Origin: CAYZMH01 sp964479445
GTDB lineage: Bacteria; Bacteroidota; Bacteroidia; Bacteroidales; GCA-2748055
Assembly (NCBI GenBank): GCA_964479445.1
Contig: CAYZMH010000031.1
Span: 1-32,260, forward strand
Direction: 5' to 3'
Length of the DNA stretch: 32,260 bases
Position numbers and translations under genes: made by a program. Of the stretch, positions 18,024 through 26,610 are shown in pieces (position 1 is the first letter of the stretch; each line of letters opens with the position of its first letter). The notes beneath the pieces are model-generated. The model was not told where the DNA came from. It did not search any database and saw nothing but the letters and a program-made list of their open reading frames with translations.

Positions 18024-18608
18024 ATGGATCAAATCAAGCTCTCCAGGGCCGAAAAGGAGGAAATGCGGCAATTTTACCAGGAGGAACTGGACAAAACAGT
18101 CCGGCGCCTGGAACACATTAAAGATGTATTACAGAAACTCGGATTCACCAGGAAACAGGTTGAAGCGGGTGTTTCCGGTGCCAACCGGGAAGTAGGAAAG
18201 ACCAGTCCCCTGGTCCCTTCAGCCTCCTCTTCCGGCGATGCCCCCGCGAAGAAGCGTGGCGGCCGCAAGTCCAAATGGGAGCCTCTTATCGAGAAGGCCC
18301 TGCGGGATAAGGATCAGCCCCTGACCTATGATCAGCTTACGGCTGAGATCATGGCGTCCTCCGACATTCCCAACTCCAAAAAAGCAAGCACGCGCCAGGC
18401 AATCGTCAGCGTTCTGTTCCGGTTGCGGAGCCAGGACGGCGACATCAAAACGTTCGCCCTGGGTACGCGCGAAAAATATATCGGTCTGACCGACTGGACC
18501 GACAGCCGCGGAAAATTGAAGAAAGAGTACCGCGATAAACTGGAGCTCCCCCAATCGAAGAAACCCACCAAACGGCGGAAAAAGCGAACGACGCGTAAAA
18601 AGAAGTAG
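18024..18608 (+). CDS. Hypothetical basic protein, coiled coil plus winged-helix-like domain
   Basis: A 194-residue protein not recognised by name. Residues about 6-45 are charged and helical, probably a coiled coil. Residues 46-80 form a flexible Ser/Pro/Gly linker ending in the basic KKRGGRKSKW, which resembles an AT-hook. Residues about 86-158 (PLTYDQLTAEIM, ASTRQAIVSVLFRL, KYIGLTDW) look like a winged-helix or HARE-HTH type fold. The tail from about 178 is almost all Lys/Arg (KKPTKRRKKRTTRKKK). The whole suggests a nucleoid-associated or other DNA/RNA-binding protein acting in the cytoplasm. It stands alone behind its own strong promoter. Function is inferred from composition only. Confidence 0.7.
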   Translation: MDQIKLSRAEKEEMRQFYQEELDKTVRRLEHIKDVLQKLGFTRKQVEAGVSGANREVGKTSPLVPSASSSGDAPAKKRGGRKSKWEPLIEKALRDKDQPLTYDQLTAEIMASSDIPNSKKASTRQAIVSVLFRLRSQDGDIKTFALGTREKYIGLTDWTDSRGKLKKEYRDKLELPQSKKPTKRRKKRTTRKKK

Positions 18609-18890
18609 GGTGGCCCCCGGAACGAACCCTCAGCAGGTTTCGTTCCTTGAGAGGAAATACCCCAACGGGCTTTTGCGTATCCACCTGCAACCAGCAGGTG
18701 TTTACAACAGGCTTCGTTCCTCAGGAGGAAATACCCCGGGGGGCGCAGACGTCTTTCACAGGTAGATCATCCCGGTTGGGTCGCGGTCAGGGTTTCGTTA
18801 ATGGAAGAGGAACTCACCGGGTAACCGGTTGATCCGGGTGAAGAACCATGACAGAGATCCGCTTTCCGGAAACCTGATAAAAATCATACA
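18609..18890 (+). repeat. Three-unit array of hairpin-forming repeats, non-coding
   Basis: No gene is supported here. A 37-bp unit occurs at 18634-18670 and 18708-18744 with most bases shared (TTCGTTCCT, then AGGAAATACCCC, then GGGC), and a more degenerate third copy starts at 18788. Starts are 74 and 80 bp apart. In the first two copies TTCCT pairs with AGGAA across a 4-nt loop whose bases differ. GGAACGAA (18619-18626) pairs with TTCGTTCC (18639-18646), and CACCTGC (18682-18688) with GCAGGTG (18694-18700). The array follows the 18024 gene and ends at a terminator, so it is probably transcribed as a long structured 3' UTR or a small RNA. Confidence 0.55.
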
Positions 18891-18914
18891 GGCAGTCATT
18901 TGACTGCCTTTTTT
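18891..18914 (+). terminator. Strong Rho-independent terminator
   Basis: GGCAGTCA-TT-TGACTGCC (18891-18908) is a perfect 8-bp stem followed by six T (18909-18914). It closes the transcript that runs from the 18024 gene through the hairpin array, about 280 nt after that gene's stop. Confidence 0.9.
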
Positions 18915-19284
18915 CGTTGCGGGAATCCTGTGTATCCGGGTAAAAACATGTTTTACAGCATCTTACTGCAACGTGTTGAAGGAATGCCTTTTCTGACCTT
19001 TTACAGGTTGTTATCCGGACCCGGCAAAGACCCCCTCATTTTTCAGTTTTCCATACGGCAAATTTGGAGAAAAACTCTATCTTTGGCATCCCTGAGCGGG
19101 GATTTTGGGTAAAATTTGGTAAAGTAAAAACCAGATTCACAAACCAGTAGCAGGAACAGACCGGTGGCATGCCCTCACCGTGGCCGTTTGAACCAACACC
19201 CTGCAGCGGTTTCCTCAAGGGCCGTTCCGGGTAACCGGCATTGCGAACTGAATGATGCACAATAGTAACTACGCATAAATCGAT
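18915..19284 (+). promoter_or_regulatory. Upstream region and probable promoter of the V-ATPase operon
   Basis: No gene is seen. TATCTTTG (19078-19085) matches the Bacteroidota -7 consensus TAnnTTTG, though no clear TTG lies 19-21 nt before it. A start near 19092 would give a leader of about 190 nt. An ATCCC/GGGAT stem (19088-19103) would sit at its very beginning. Further upstream is the palindrome GTAAAA-ACATG-TTTTAC (18940-18956), a possible regulator site. Confidence 0.45.
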
Positions 19285-19911
19285 ATGGAAATGCATGATA
19301 AAGTTAAAGAACTCACGGAGAAAATACATCGCGAAGGTGTGGAAAAGGCCAATGAAGAGGCGAAACGCATTGTAGACGAAGCGAAGAAAGAGGCGGAGAA
19401 GATCGTGGAGAAGGCGAAGAAGGATGCGGAGAAACGGGTGGCCGATGCAGAAAAGAAAGCAGAGGATGTATCCCAGAAGATTGAATCGGAGGTGCGGCTC
19501 TCCTCCCAGCAGGCGTTGCTGAACCTGAAGAAGGAGATCACCGACCTGGTGCAGGCCGGGGTGCTGAAGGATCCGCTGAAGGATGCGTTCAAGGACCCGG
19601 CGTTTCTGCGCGATATCCTGACGACCCTGGTGAAGAACTGGAACGCGGCGGATGAGGCCGAAGAGGGGCTGGAGGTGTTGTTGCCGGCCGATCAGAAGAA
19701 GGAGCTGGAGACCTATTTCAAGAAGAAGTCGGCCAGTGTGCTGAACGAAGGGATTACCCTGAAGGAGTACCCCGGCGTGGAAAATGGATTTGAGATCCAG
19801 CCGAAGGGGGGGCATTACAAGATCACGATCACCGACGAAGCGTTCGAGGCGTTCCTGGGTGAGCACTTCAAGCCCAAAACCATGGAATTTCTATTCGGAG
19901 GGGATCAATAA
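19285..19911 (+). CDS. atpE: V-type ATPase subunit E (peripheral stalk)
   Basis: A 208-residue stalk subunit that ties the catalytic head to the membrane sector. The first 75 residues are a long, regular helix of Ala/Glu/Lys repeats (EEAKRIVDEAKKEAEKIVEK), as in bacterial and archaeal E subunits. The C-terminal part is a mixed alpha/beta domain ending in AFLGEHFKPKTMEFLF. It is the first gene of the V-ATPase operon; its TAA overlaps the next ATG (TAATG at 19909). No separate G/H stalk gene is seen, so E may pair with itself or with a partner encoded elsewhere. Confidence 0.9.
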   Translation: MEMHDKVKELTEKIHREGVEKANEEAKRIVDEAKKEAEKIVEKAKKDAEKRVADAEKKAEDVSQKIESEVRLSSQQALLNLKKEITDLVQAGVLKDPLKDAFKDPAFLRDILTTLVKNWNAADEAEEGLEVLLPADQKKELETYFKKKSASVLNEGITLKEYPGVENGFEIQPKGGHYKITITDEAFEAFLGEHFKPKTMEFLFGGDQ

Positions 19912-20759
19912 TGAGTCAGCGACAGTATCACTATTTCATTGCAGGATTGCCCGAGCTTTCATTCGATGCCCAGAAGGTATGGGTTTCTGTCGTGGAGTTC
20001 AGGGAGATGCTGGAGGAACATCTCCACCCGGAGGATTATGAGCAGGTGAAGTACATCTTTCTCAGGGAGGATCACAAAAACCTGGTGGAATTCATCGGGG
20101 GCGGAGAATTCGAACCCGGCGGAGGGAGTAATTACAGCCCGGAAGATTTCAGGAACGAGCTGTCGGCGATCCTTCCCGAGGAGCATGTATTGCCCGGGTA
20201 TATGGCCGCCTTGCTGCAACGGAATGAAGAGGGGGAGGAGGAGCTGGACCGGGTGACCTGCAGTCAGGAGCTGGCAGACGGGTACTACCGGTTCATCATG
20301 GAGCATGGCAGCGATTTCCTGCGGGACTATACAGAAATTGAATACGATATGGCCAACCTGCTGACCTACCTGAAGACAGAGCATCACGGTCTGGATAAGG
20401 GAAAGTACCTGGCGGGGGATTCGGGTCATGCGCACCACCTGCGGCGCCACCTGAAAAAGAGCCTGGTAAAGGATCCGGAGTTTGAGTATTTCGATGAGGT
20501 GATGGGGGCGCTCTCCCTGGCTACTTACGAAGAGGCGGAGCAGAAACTGGATTTATTGAAGTGGAACCTCATTGACGACCGCATCTTTTTCGAGCAGTTC
20601 ACCCTGGACTGGATCCTGGGTTACCTCGAGAAACTGATGATAGCGGAGCGGTGGGCCGGACTGAAGAAGAAGGCCGGCGAAGAGAAGTTGCGCGGGATGA
20701 TCGAGGAGGTGCAGAATGAGGCGGCCCGGCAATGGGAATCCCTGAACAGGGAGGTATAA
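19911..20759 (+). CDS. DUF2764 family V-ATPase-associated protein
   Basis: A 282-residue cytosolic, largely helical protein of the DUF2764 type, found in V-ATPase operons of Bacteroidota, Chlamydiae and spirochaetes between subunits E and A. The opening YHYFIAGLPELSFD is characteristic of the family. No subunit C (d) gene is recognised in the operon; this protein occupies that place and is widely suspected to replace it as the link between the central rotor and the membrane ring, but this is inference. Start and stop are fixed by a 1-nt overlap with subunit E and a 35-nt gap to subunit A. Confidence 0.82.
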   Translation: MSQRQYHYFIAGLPELSFDAQKVWVSVVEFREMLEEHLHPEDYEQVKYIFLREDHKNLVEFIGGGEFEPGGGSNYSPEDFRNELSAILPEEHVLPGYMAALLQRNEEGEEELDRVTCSQELADGYYRFIMEHGSDFLRDYTEIEYDMANLLTYLKTEHHGLDKGKYLAGDSGHAHHLRRHLKKSLVKDPEFEYFDEVMGALSLATYEEAEQKLDLLKWNLIDDRIFFEQFTLDWILGYLEKLMIAERWAGLKKKAGEEKLRGMIEEVQNEAARQWESLNREV

Positions 20760-20794
20760 CAAACAGAATGATCATAAAATTAAACGCATAGAGA

Positions 20795-22549
20795 ATGACA
20801 CGTGGTAAAGTAAAAGGAATTGTCGCCAATCTTGTTACCGTTGAAGTGGATGGTCCGGTTGGACAGAACGAGATTTGCATGATTCAACACAGTGAAGCAC
20901 GGTTGATGGCTGAGGTGATCAAGGTGGGAGAGGGGCTTGCCTATGTGCAGGTTTTTGAGAGCACCCGCGGATTGAAGATCGGCGCCGAAGTGGAATTTGA
21001 CGGGCACATGCTGGAAGTGACCCTTGGACCCGGCCTGCTGAGCCGTAACTACGACGGATTACAGAACAACCTCGACACGATGGAAGGGGTGTTTTTAAAG
21101 CGGGGCGAGTATACCGATCCGCTGGATAACGAGAAGGAGTGGGAGTTTGAACCGCTGGTGAAGAAAGGGGATACCGTGGAGGCTGCTTCCTGGCTCGGGG
21201 AGGTAAAGGAGAACCTGGTCATGCACAAGATCATGGCCCCGTTCACCCTGGAAGGTAGCTGGACCGTGGATTCCATTGTCAAAAAGGGAAAATACAAGGT
21301 TACCGATGAGGTTGCCGTATTGAAAGATAAAGAGGGAAAAACGGTTTCGGTGAATATGGTGCAGAAGTGGCCGGTAAAAAAGCCGCTCAAGTCGTTTAAG
21401 GACAAACCCAGACCTTTCAAGATCCTGGAAACCGGGGTGCGTGCCATGGACACGCTGAACCCGATCACCGAAGGGGGAACAGGATTTATCCCGGGTCCGT
21501 TTGGATGCGGGAAAACCGTGTTGCAGCACGCGATTTCACGCCAGGCCGAAGCCGACATTGTGATCATGGCAGCCTGCGGGGAGCGGGCCAACGAGGTGGT
21601 GGAGATCTTCAAGGAGTTCCCGGAGCTGGAAGATGCACGGACCGGGGCCAAGCTGTCGGAACGTACGGTGATCATTGCCAACACCTCCAACATGCCGGTG
21701 GCGGCCCGTGAGGCATCGGTTTACACGGCGATGACGCTTGCCGAATATTACCGTAACATGGGACTGAAGGTGTTGTTGCTGGCCGATTCCACTTCCCGCT
21801 GGGCCCAGGCGCTGCGGGAGATGTCCAACCGCATGGAGGAACTTCCGGGTCCGGATGCCTACCCCATGGACCTGCCCGCGATCATCTCCAACTTTTATTC
21901 CCGGGCCGGTTACGTGAAGCTGAACAACGGCAAGGAGGGATCCATTACCTTTATCGGAACGGTATCCCCGGCCGGCGGGAACCTGAAGGAGCCGGTGACT
22001 GAATCGACCAAAAAGACGGCCCGCTGTTTCTATGCACTTTCGCAGCAACGGGCTGACAGCAAGCGATACCCGGCAATCGATCCGCTGGAGAGTTACTCCA
22101 AGTACCTTGAGTACGATGAGTTGAAGGAGACCCTAACCGATATGATATCCGGTGAGTGGCTCGACCTGGTGGATTATACGCGCGACACGATGATACGCGG
22201 ACGGGAGACGCAGGAGCAGATCAATATCCTGGGGGACGACGGGGTGCCGGTGGAGCACCACATCCTGTTCTGGAAATCGGAGGTGATCGACTTCGTGATC
22301 CTTCAGCAGGATGCGTTTGATGAGGTTGACCGGATGACCCCCCTGGAGCGGCAAAAATATATGCTGGAGAAAGTGATTTCGATCGTAAAGATGGATTTTG
22401 AATTCCAGAAATTTGAAGAGGTGGCCACCTACTTCCGGAAGGTGATCAACCTGTTGAAGCAGATGAACTACTCGGAGTTTGAATCGGACCAGTTCCGGGA
22501 TTATGAAAAACAACTGGAAAGCATGTTAAAAGAAAGGAAGGTGGCATAA
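20795..22549 (+). CDS. atpA: V-type ATPase catalytic subunit A
   Basis: A 584-residue catalytic subunit that hydrolyses or makes ATP in the cytosolic head. The Walker A loop is GPFGCGKT at 234-241 with K240, and the catalytic GER motif is at 262-264 (AACGERANEVVEI). The N-terminal beta-barrel (KVKGIVANLVTVEV) and the A-specific non-homologous insert (about 105-200) are both present. LADSTSRWAQALREMS and PAIISNFYSRAGYV are family hallmarks. Length is normal. Its stop overlaps the start of subunit B by one base. Confidence 0.97.
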   Translation: MTRGKVKGIVANLVTVEVDGPVGQNEICMIQHSEARLMAEVIKVGEGLAYVQVFESTRGLKIGAEVEFDGHMLEVTLGPGLLSRNYDGLQNNLDTMEGVFLKRGEYTDPLDNEKEWEFEPLVKKGDTVEAASWLGEVKENLVMHKIMAPFTLEGSWTVDSIVKKGKYKVTDEVAVLKDKEGKTVSVNMVQKWPVKKPLKSFKDKPRPFKILETGVRAMDTLNPITEGGTGFIPGPFGCGKTVLQHAISRQAEADIVIMAACGERANEVVEIFKEFPELEDARTGAKLSERTVIIANTSNMPVAAREASVYTAMTLAEYYRNMGLKVLLLADSTSRWAQALREMSNRMEELPGPDAYPMDLPAIISNFYSRAGYVKLNNGKEGSITFIGTVSPAGGNLKEPVTESTKKTARCFYALSQQRADSKRYPAIDPLESYSKYLEYDELKETLTDMISGEWLDLVDYTRDTMIRGRETQEQINILGDDGVPVEHHILFWKSEVIDFVILQQDAFDEVDRMTPLERQKYMLEKVISIVKMDFEFQKFEEVATYFRKVINLLKQMNYSEFESDQFRDYEKQLESMLKERKVA

Positions 22550-23970
22550 TGGATAAAAAGGCATTTAAACGCATCTATACCAAGATCAACCAGATTACGA
22601 AAGCTACATGTGCGCTCAGGGCGGAAAATGTGGGGTATGATGAGCTGGCATTGGTGAATGGCAAGCTGGCACAGGTGGTGAAAATCATGGGCGACGAAGT
22701 GACACTCCAGGTATTTGCCGGTACCGAGGGGATCCCTTCCAATGCCGAAGTGGTGTTCCTGGGCAGGCCGCCTTCACTGCGGATCGGTCAGGACCTGGAA
22801 GGCCGTTTTCTGAATGCTTACGGGGATCCCATCGACGGGGGTCCGGAGCTGACCGGTAAAGAGCAGGAGATCGGCGGTCCGTCTGTTAACCCGGTGCGGC
22901 GTGAGCAGCCATCACAGCTTATTTCAACCGGTATCGCGGGGATTGACCTGAACAATACGCTGGTGACCGGACAAAAGATCCCGTTTTTTGCCGATCCCGA
23001 CCAGCCGTTCAACCAGATCATGTCGATGCTGGCCCTGCGTGCGGAGGCTGATAAGATCATTCTTGGCGGGATGGGGTTGTCGAACGATGACTACCTTTTC
23101 TTTAAGAACACATTTGAAAATGCAGGATCGCTGGAACGCATCATCGCGTTTGTCAACACGACCGAGGATCCGCCGGTGGAACGGCTCATGGTGCCGGATA
23201 TGGCCCTGACTGCTGCCGAGCATTACGCCTATGAAAAGAATGAAAAGGTGCTGGTGCTGCTTACCGACATGACGTTGTATGCCGATGCCCTGGCCATTGT
23301 ATCCAACCGGATGGACCAGATCCCTTCCAAGGACAGTATGCCCGGATCGTTATACAGTGACCTGGCGAAGATTTACGAGAAAGCGGTACAGTTCCCCGAA
23401 GGGGGGTCCATTACCATTGTTGCAGTGACGACCCTTTCAGGCGGGGATATCACCCATGCCATCCCCGACAACACCGGGTATATTACAGAAGGACAGTTAT
23501 TCCTGCGTCGCGATACCGATGTGGGGAAAGTGGTGGTGGATCCGTTCCGCTCGCTCTCCCGACTCAAGCAGCTGGTGATCGGCAAGCAGACCCGGGAGGA
23601 TCACCCGCAGGTTATGAACACCTCGATCAGGCTCTATGCCGATGCGGCGAATGCACGGACCAAGCAGGAGAACGGGTTTGACGTGACCGATTACGATGAG
23701 CGTGCCCTGAAATTTGCCAGCAAGTACACGGAAGAGTTGCTGGCGGTGGATGTGAACCTGAAGGTGGATGAGATGCTGGACACAGCATGGAGACTGCTGT
23801 CGGATCACTTTACCAGCAAAGAGGTGGGGATGCGCGATGACCTGGTGGAGAAGTACTGGCCCGGGGATAACGGGAAAGGAGAAACCGGTGAAAAAGGAGA
23901 AGAAGCCGGAGATAAGGGAGAATCCGCAGCTGAAGCGGAACAGGATGCACCTGAAGGAGAAAAATCATGA
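22549..23970 (+). CDS. atpB: V-type ATPase regulatory subunit B
   Basis: A 473-residue nucleotide-binding but non-catalytic head subunit that alternates with A in the A3B3 ring. The Walker A loop is replaced by GQKIPFFADPDQPFNQ, as expected for B. LTDMTLYADALAIVSNRM, YSDLAKIYEKA and PDNTGYITEGQLFLRRD are diagnostic. The conserved part ends near W437. The last 36 residues form a low-complexity tail rich in Gly, Glu and Lys (KGETGEKGEEAGDKGE), which is not part of the family core. Eight bases separate it from subunit D. Confidence 0.97.
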   Translation: MDKKAFKRIYTKINQITKATCALRAENVGYDELALVNGKLAQVVKIMGDEVTLQVFAGTEGIPSNAEVVFLGRPPSLRIGQDLEGRFLNAYGDPIDGGPELTGKEQEIGGPSVNPVRREQPSQLISTGIAGIDLNNTLVTGQKIPFFADPDQPFNQIMSMLALRAEADKIILGGMGLSNDDYLFFKNTFENAGSLERIIAFVNTTEDPPVERLMVPDMALTAAEHYAYEKNEKVLVLLTDMTLYADALAIVSNRMDQIPSKDSMPGSLYSDLAKIYEKAVQFPEGGSITIVAVTTLSGGDITHAIPDNTGYITEGQLFLRRDTDVGKVVVDPFRSLSRLKQLVIGKQTREDHPQVMNTSIRLYADAANARTKQENGFDVTDYDERALKFASKYTEELLAVDVNLKVDEMLDTAWRLLSDHFTSKEVGMRDDLVEKYWPGDNGKGETGEKGEEAGDKGESAAEAEQDAPEGEKS

Positions 23971-23978
23971 GGTAGACC

Positions 23979-24584
23979 ATGAGTTTAAAGTTTCAATACA
24001 ATAAAACAGCGCTCCAGGCGCTTAACAAGCAGCTCAATATCCGGTTGCGGGCCCTGCCGACCCTCAAAAACAAGGAGTCGGCCCTGCGAATGGAGGTCAA
24101 GATAGCCAAGGCGGAGACAAAGAAGCTGGCGGCTGACCTGGAGGAGGTGATCCACGGTCAGGACAAGAACCTGAGAATGTGGAACGAGTTTGATTCCGGC
24201 CTGGTGTCTGTTAAAGAGGTAAAACTGGGATTCAGGAAGATCGCCGGGGAGAAGATCCCGCAGCTCGACGAGGTGGTGTTCGATACGAAGGAGTTCGATG
24301 TATTCGCGGAACCGAAGTGGTTCCTGGATGGCATCGAGGTTCTGAAAGAACTGTTTCGCCTGGTGATCGAGAAGGATATCGCGGAAAGGAAGATGGAGAT
24401 GCTGGAGTATGCCCGGAAGAAGACCACACAGAAGGTGAACCTCTACGAGAAAGTGCAGATTCCCGAATACGAGGATGCAATACAGAAGATCAAGCGGTAC
24501 CTGGAAGATGAGGAGAACCTGGCCAAGGCAGCCCAGAAGATTGTGAAGAAGCGTCAACAAAATGCAGAGGAGGCGGCGTTATGA
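23979..24584 (+). CDS. atpD: V-type ATPase central-stalk subunit D
   Basis: A 201-residue rotor shaft that turns inside the A3B3 head. It is almost all alpha-helical, with the two long antiparallel helices of subunit D at either end: LKFQYNKTALQALNKQLNIR at the start and IKRYLEDEENLAKAAQKIVK at the end. Length fits the family. The stop overlaps the ATG of subunit I (ATGA at 24581). The usual partner subunit F is not seen in the operon. Confidence 0.9.
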   Translation: MSLKFQYNKTALQALNKQLNIRLRALPTLKNKESALRMEVKIAKAETKKLAADLEEVIHGQDKNLRMWNEFDSGLVSVKEVKLGFRKIAGEKIPQLDEVVFDTKEFDVFAEPKWFLDGIEVLKELFRLVIEKDIAERKMEMLEYARKKTTQKVNLYEKVQIPEYEDAIQKIKRYLEDEENLAKAAQKIVKKRQQNAEEAAL

Positions 24585-26608
24585 TTGCTAAAATGAAAAA
24601 GTACGCATTCCTGGTTTTTCACCGGGATTACCATGCGTTCCTGGAAAAGATGGGGGAGCTGGGTGTGCTGCATGTGATCGAGCGGCAGAAGAGTGTGGAG
24701 GAGGATGACGATGCGCTTACCGGAAAACGCGAACACATGGAGCGTATTGAGTCGGCCCTGAGCCTGCTGAATAAAGCGACTCCCGGGGAGGATGAAGAGG
24801 AGGTGCCCACGCCGGGTGAGAAGGTTAACGATCCGGTCAGCCTGATGGAGAAGGTGGAAGCCCTCGACGATGAGATTGATTCCCTGGAGACGAGGCTGGA
24901 AGAGATGCACAAGGAGATCCTGCGGCTGGAACCCTGGGGAGACTATGAGCCTGAAGATATCGGGAAATTACGGGATGCCGGGATGCAGGTGCGGTTATAC
25001 CGCTGTACCTCCCAGGAGTTTGATCCTTCATGGGAAGAGGAGTACTCCCTGTTTACCATCAATAAGAGTGCAGGAACCGTTTTCTTCATGGTGGTTGCCG
25101 ATAAAGACCAGGAGATCACCATTGATGGGGAACAGGTCAGACCCGCCGGGCAATCATTGTCACACCTGAAGGAAAAGCAGGAAGAGGACCGGGAGGCACT
25201 GGGCGGTGCCCGCGAGCGTATGGCTGCTTATGCGGTTCATCATAAGGAGATGCTGGAGAAGGAACGGGACCGGGTGGCAAGCGAGCTTGAGTTGGAGACC
25301 ATCTACCGGGAGACCCAGAAAGCATCGGACGATACCCTGCGTATTCTGGAAGGGTGGGTGCCCGATACAGCGGAAGAGGAGCTATTGGATTGGGTGAAAA
25401 ACGAAGAGGTGATCAGCCTGGTCACCCCCCCGGAAGAGGGGGAGACCCCGCCGGTGAAGCTCAAAAACGGCCGGTTTGCCCGCTTGTTTGAACCGATCAG
25501 CAAGCTGTTTGATCTGCCCGATTACCAGGAACTGGACCTGACCCCCTATTTTGCGCCCTTTTTTATGCTCTTTTTCGGGTTTTGCCTGGGCGATGCAGGA
25601 TATGGCGTGTTCTTTATCCTGTTTGCCGGCATTCTTAAACTAAAGGCAAGCAAGGAGTTCAAGCCGATCCTCAGTCTGACCCAGTACCTGGGTGTGGCCA
25701 CCATTTTGTTCGGGTTACTGTCAGGGACCTTTTTCGGTATTAACCTGATCGATACCGGGTATACCCTCACCGAGACGAGTCTCCGGAACCTTGCAACCAC
25801 GGAAGTTTCGCAGGGTGCAGTGAACGAGCTGGAGCCGATGGCCGGTGAATACTACAAGAGCCGGGCCGAATTCCTGGAAGCGGTAAAAGCAAATGGCGGT
25901 GAAGAGCTGGTGGCCGATCACGAGACGACCATCCTTAAGCAGGCGGAAGCCGGTGTACCCATCTTGTCCTCGTTCCGGCACCTGATGCAGGATTCGCTGG
26001 GCATGTTTTACCTCTCGATACTGATCGGGGGATTGCAGATCCTGTTCGGACAGTTTCTCAAGATCATGAACATCACCAGGAAACAGGGGTTCAAATACGC
26101 ACTCTCCACGGTAGGCTGGTTTATCCTGGCCATTACGCTCATCCTGCGTTTTAGCGGTATCCTGGAAGGAGCCATCCTGGTAAATGTGTACTATGCATTA
26201 CTCGGAGTAGCCGGAGTGATGATCTTTTTCCTGAACAACCCGGACAAGAATGTGTTTGTCCGTTTCGGAAGCGCGATCTGGGATTCCTACAACATGGTGA
26301 CCGGCGTATTCGGAGACCTGCTCTCCTACATCCGGTTGTTTGCCCTGGGGATCTCATCGGCCATCCTGGGATTTGTCTTTAACGACATCTCCATGCAGTT
26401 GCTGGATGTACCCTATGTCGGATGGCTGTTCTTCTTGTTATTGCTGTTGTTCGGGCATACCATCAACCTGTTCATGGCAAGCCTGGGAGGATTTATACAC
26501 CCCATGCGTCTGACGTTCGTGGAATTTTACAAAAACGCCGGTTTTGAAGGCGGAGGAAAGAAATATAAACCATTTATCATTCATAAACAGAGCAGAAAGG
26601 AACAATAA
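24581..26608 (+). CDS. atpI: V-type ATPase membrane subunit I (a-type)
   Basis: A 675-residue subunit that forms the ion half-channels next to the proteolipid ring. The N-terminal half (about 1-320) is cytosolic with coiled-coil stretches that bind the stalks. The C-terminal half has several membrane segments, beginning near FFMLFFGFCLGDAGYGVFFI. The essential arginine is R585 in LLSYIRLFALG, and the second conserved arginine is R643 in HPMRLTFVEFY. Both are where the yeast a subunit has them. It is followed by subunit K after 2 nt. Confidence 0.95.
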   Translation: MIAKMKKYAFLVFHRDYHAFLEKMGELGVLHVIERQKSVEEDDDALTGKREHMERIESALSLLNKATPGEDEEEVPTPGEKVNDPVSLMEKVEALDDEIDSLETRLEEMHKEILRLEPWGDYEPEDIGKLRDAGMQVRLYRCTSQEFDPSWEEEYSLFTINKSAGTVFFMVVADKDQEITIDGEQVRPAGQSLSHLKEKQEEDREALGGARERMAAYAVHHKEMLEKERDRVASELELETIYRETQKASDDTLRILEGWVPDTAEEELLDWVKNEEVISLVTPPEEGETPPVKLKNGRFARLFEPISKLFDLPDYQELDLTPYFAPFFMLFFGFCLGDAGYGVFFILFAGILKLKASKEFKPILSLTQYLGVATILFGLLSGTFFGINLIDTGYTLTETSLRNLATTEVSQGAVNELEPMAGEYYKSRAEFLEAVKANGGEELVADHETTILKQAEAGVPILSSFRHLMQDSLGMFYLSILIGGLQILFGQFLKIMNITRKQGFKYALSTVGWFILAITLILRFSGILEGAILVNVYYALLGVAGVMIFFLNNPDKNVFVRFGSAIWDSYNMVTGVFGDLLSYIRLFALGISSAILGFVFNDISMQLLDVPYVGWLFFLLLLLFGHTINLFMASLGGFIHPMRLTFVEFYKNAGFEGGGKKYKPFIIHKQSRKEQ

Positions 26609-26610
26609 TT

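Noticed and set aside
18619..18830. CRISPR-like spacing of repeats
   Set aside because: Only two close copies and one degenerate copy are present, the gaps are partly self-complementary, and no cas gene is in the window.
18647..18832. Short open frame inside the hairpin repeat array
   Set aside because: It covers the repeats without a family match, has no promoter or ribosome site of its own, and its sequence is explained by the inverted repeats.
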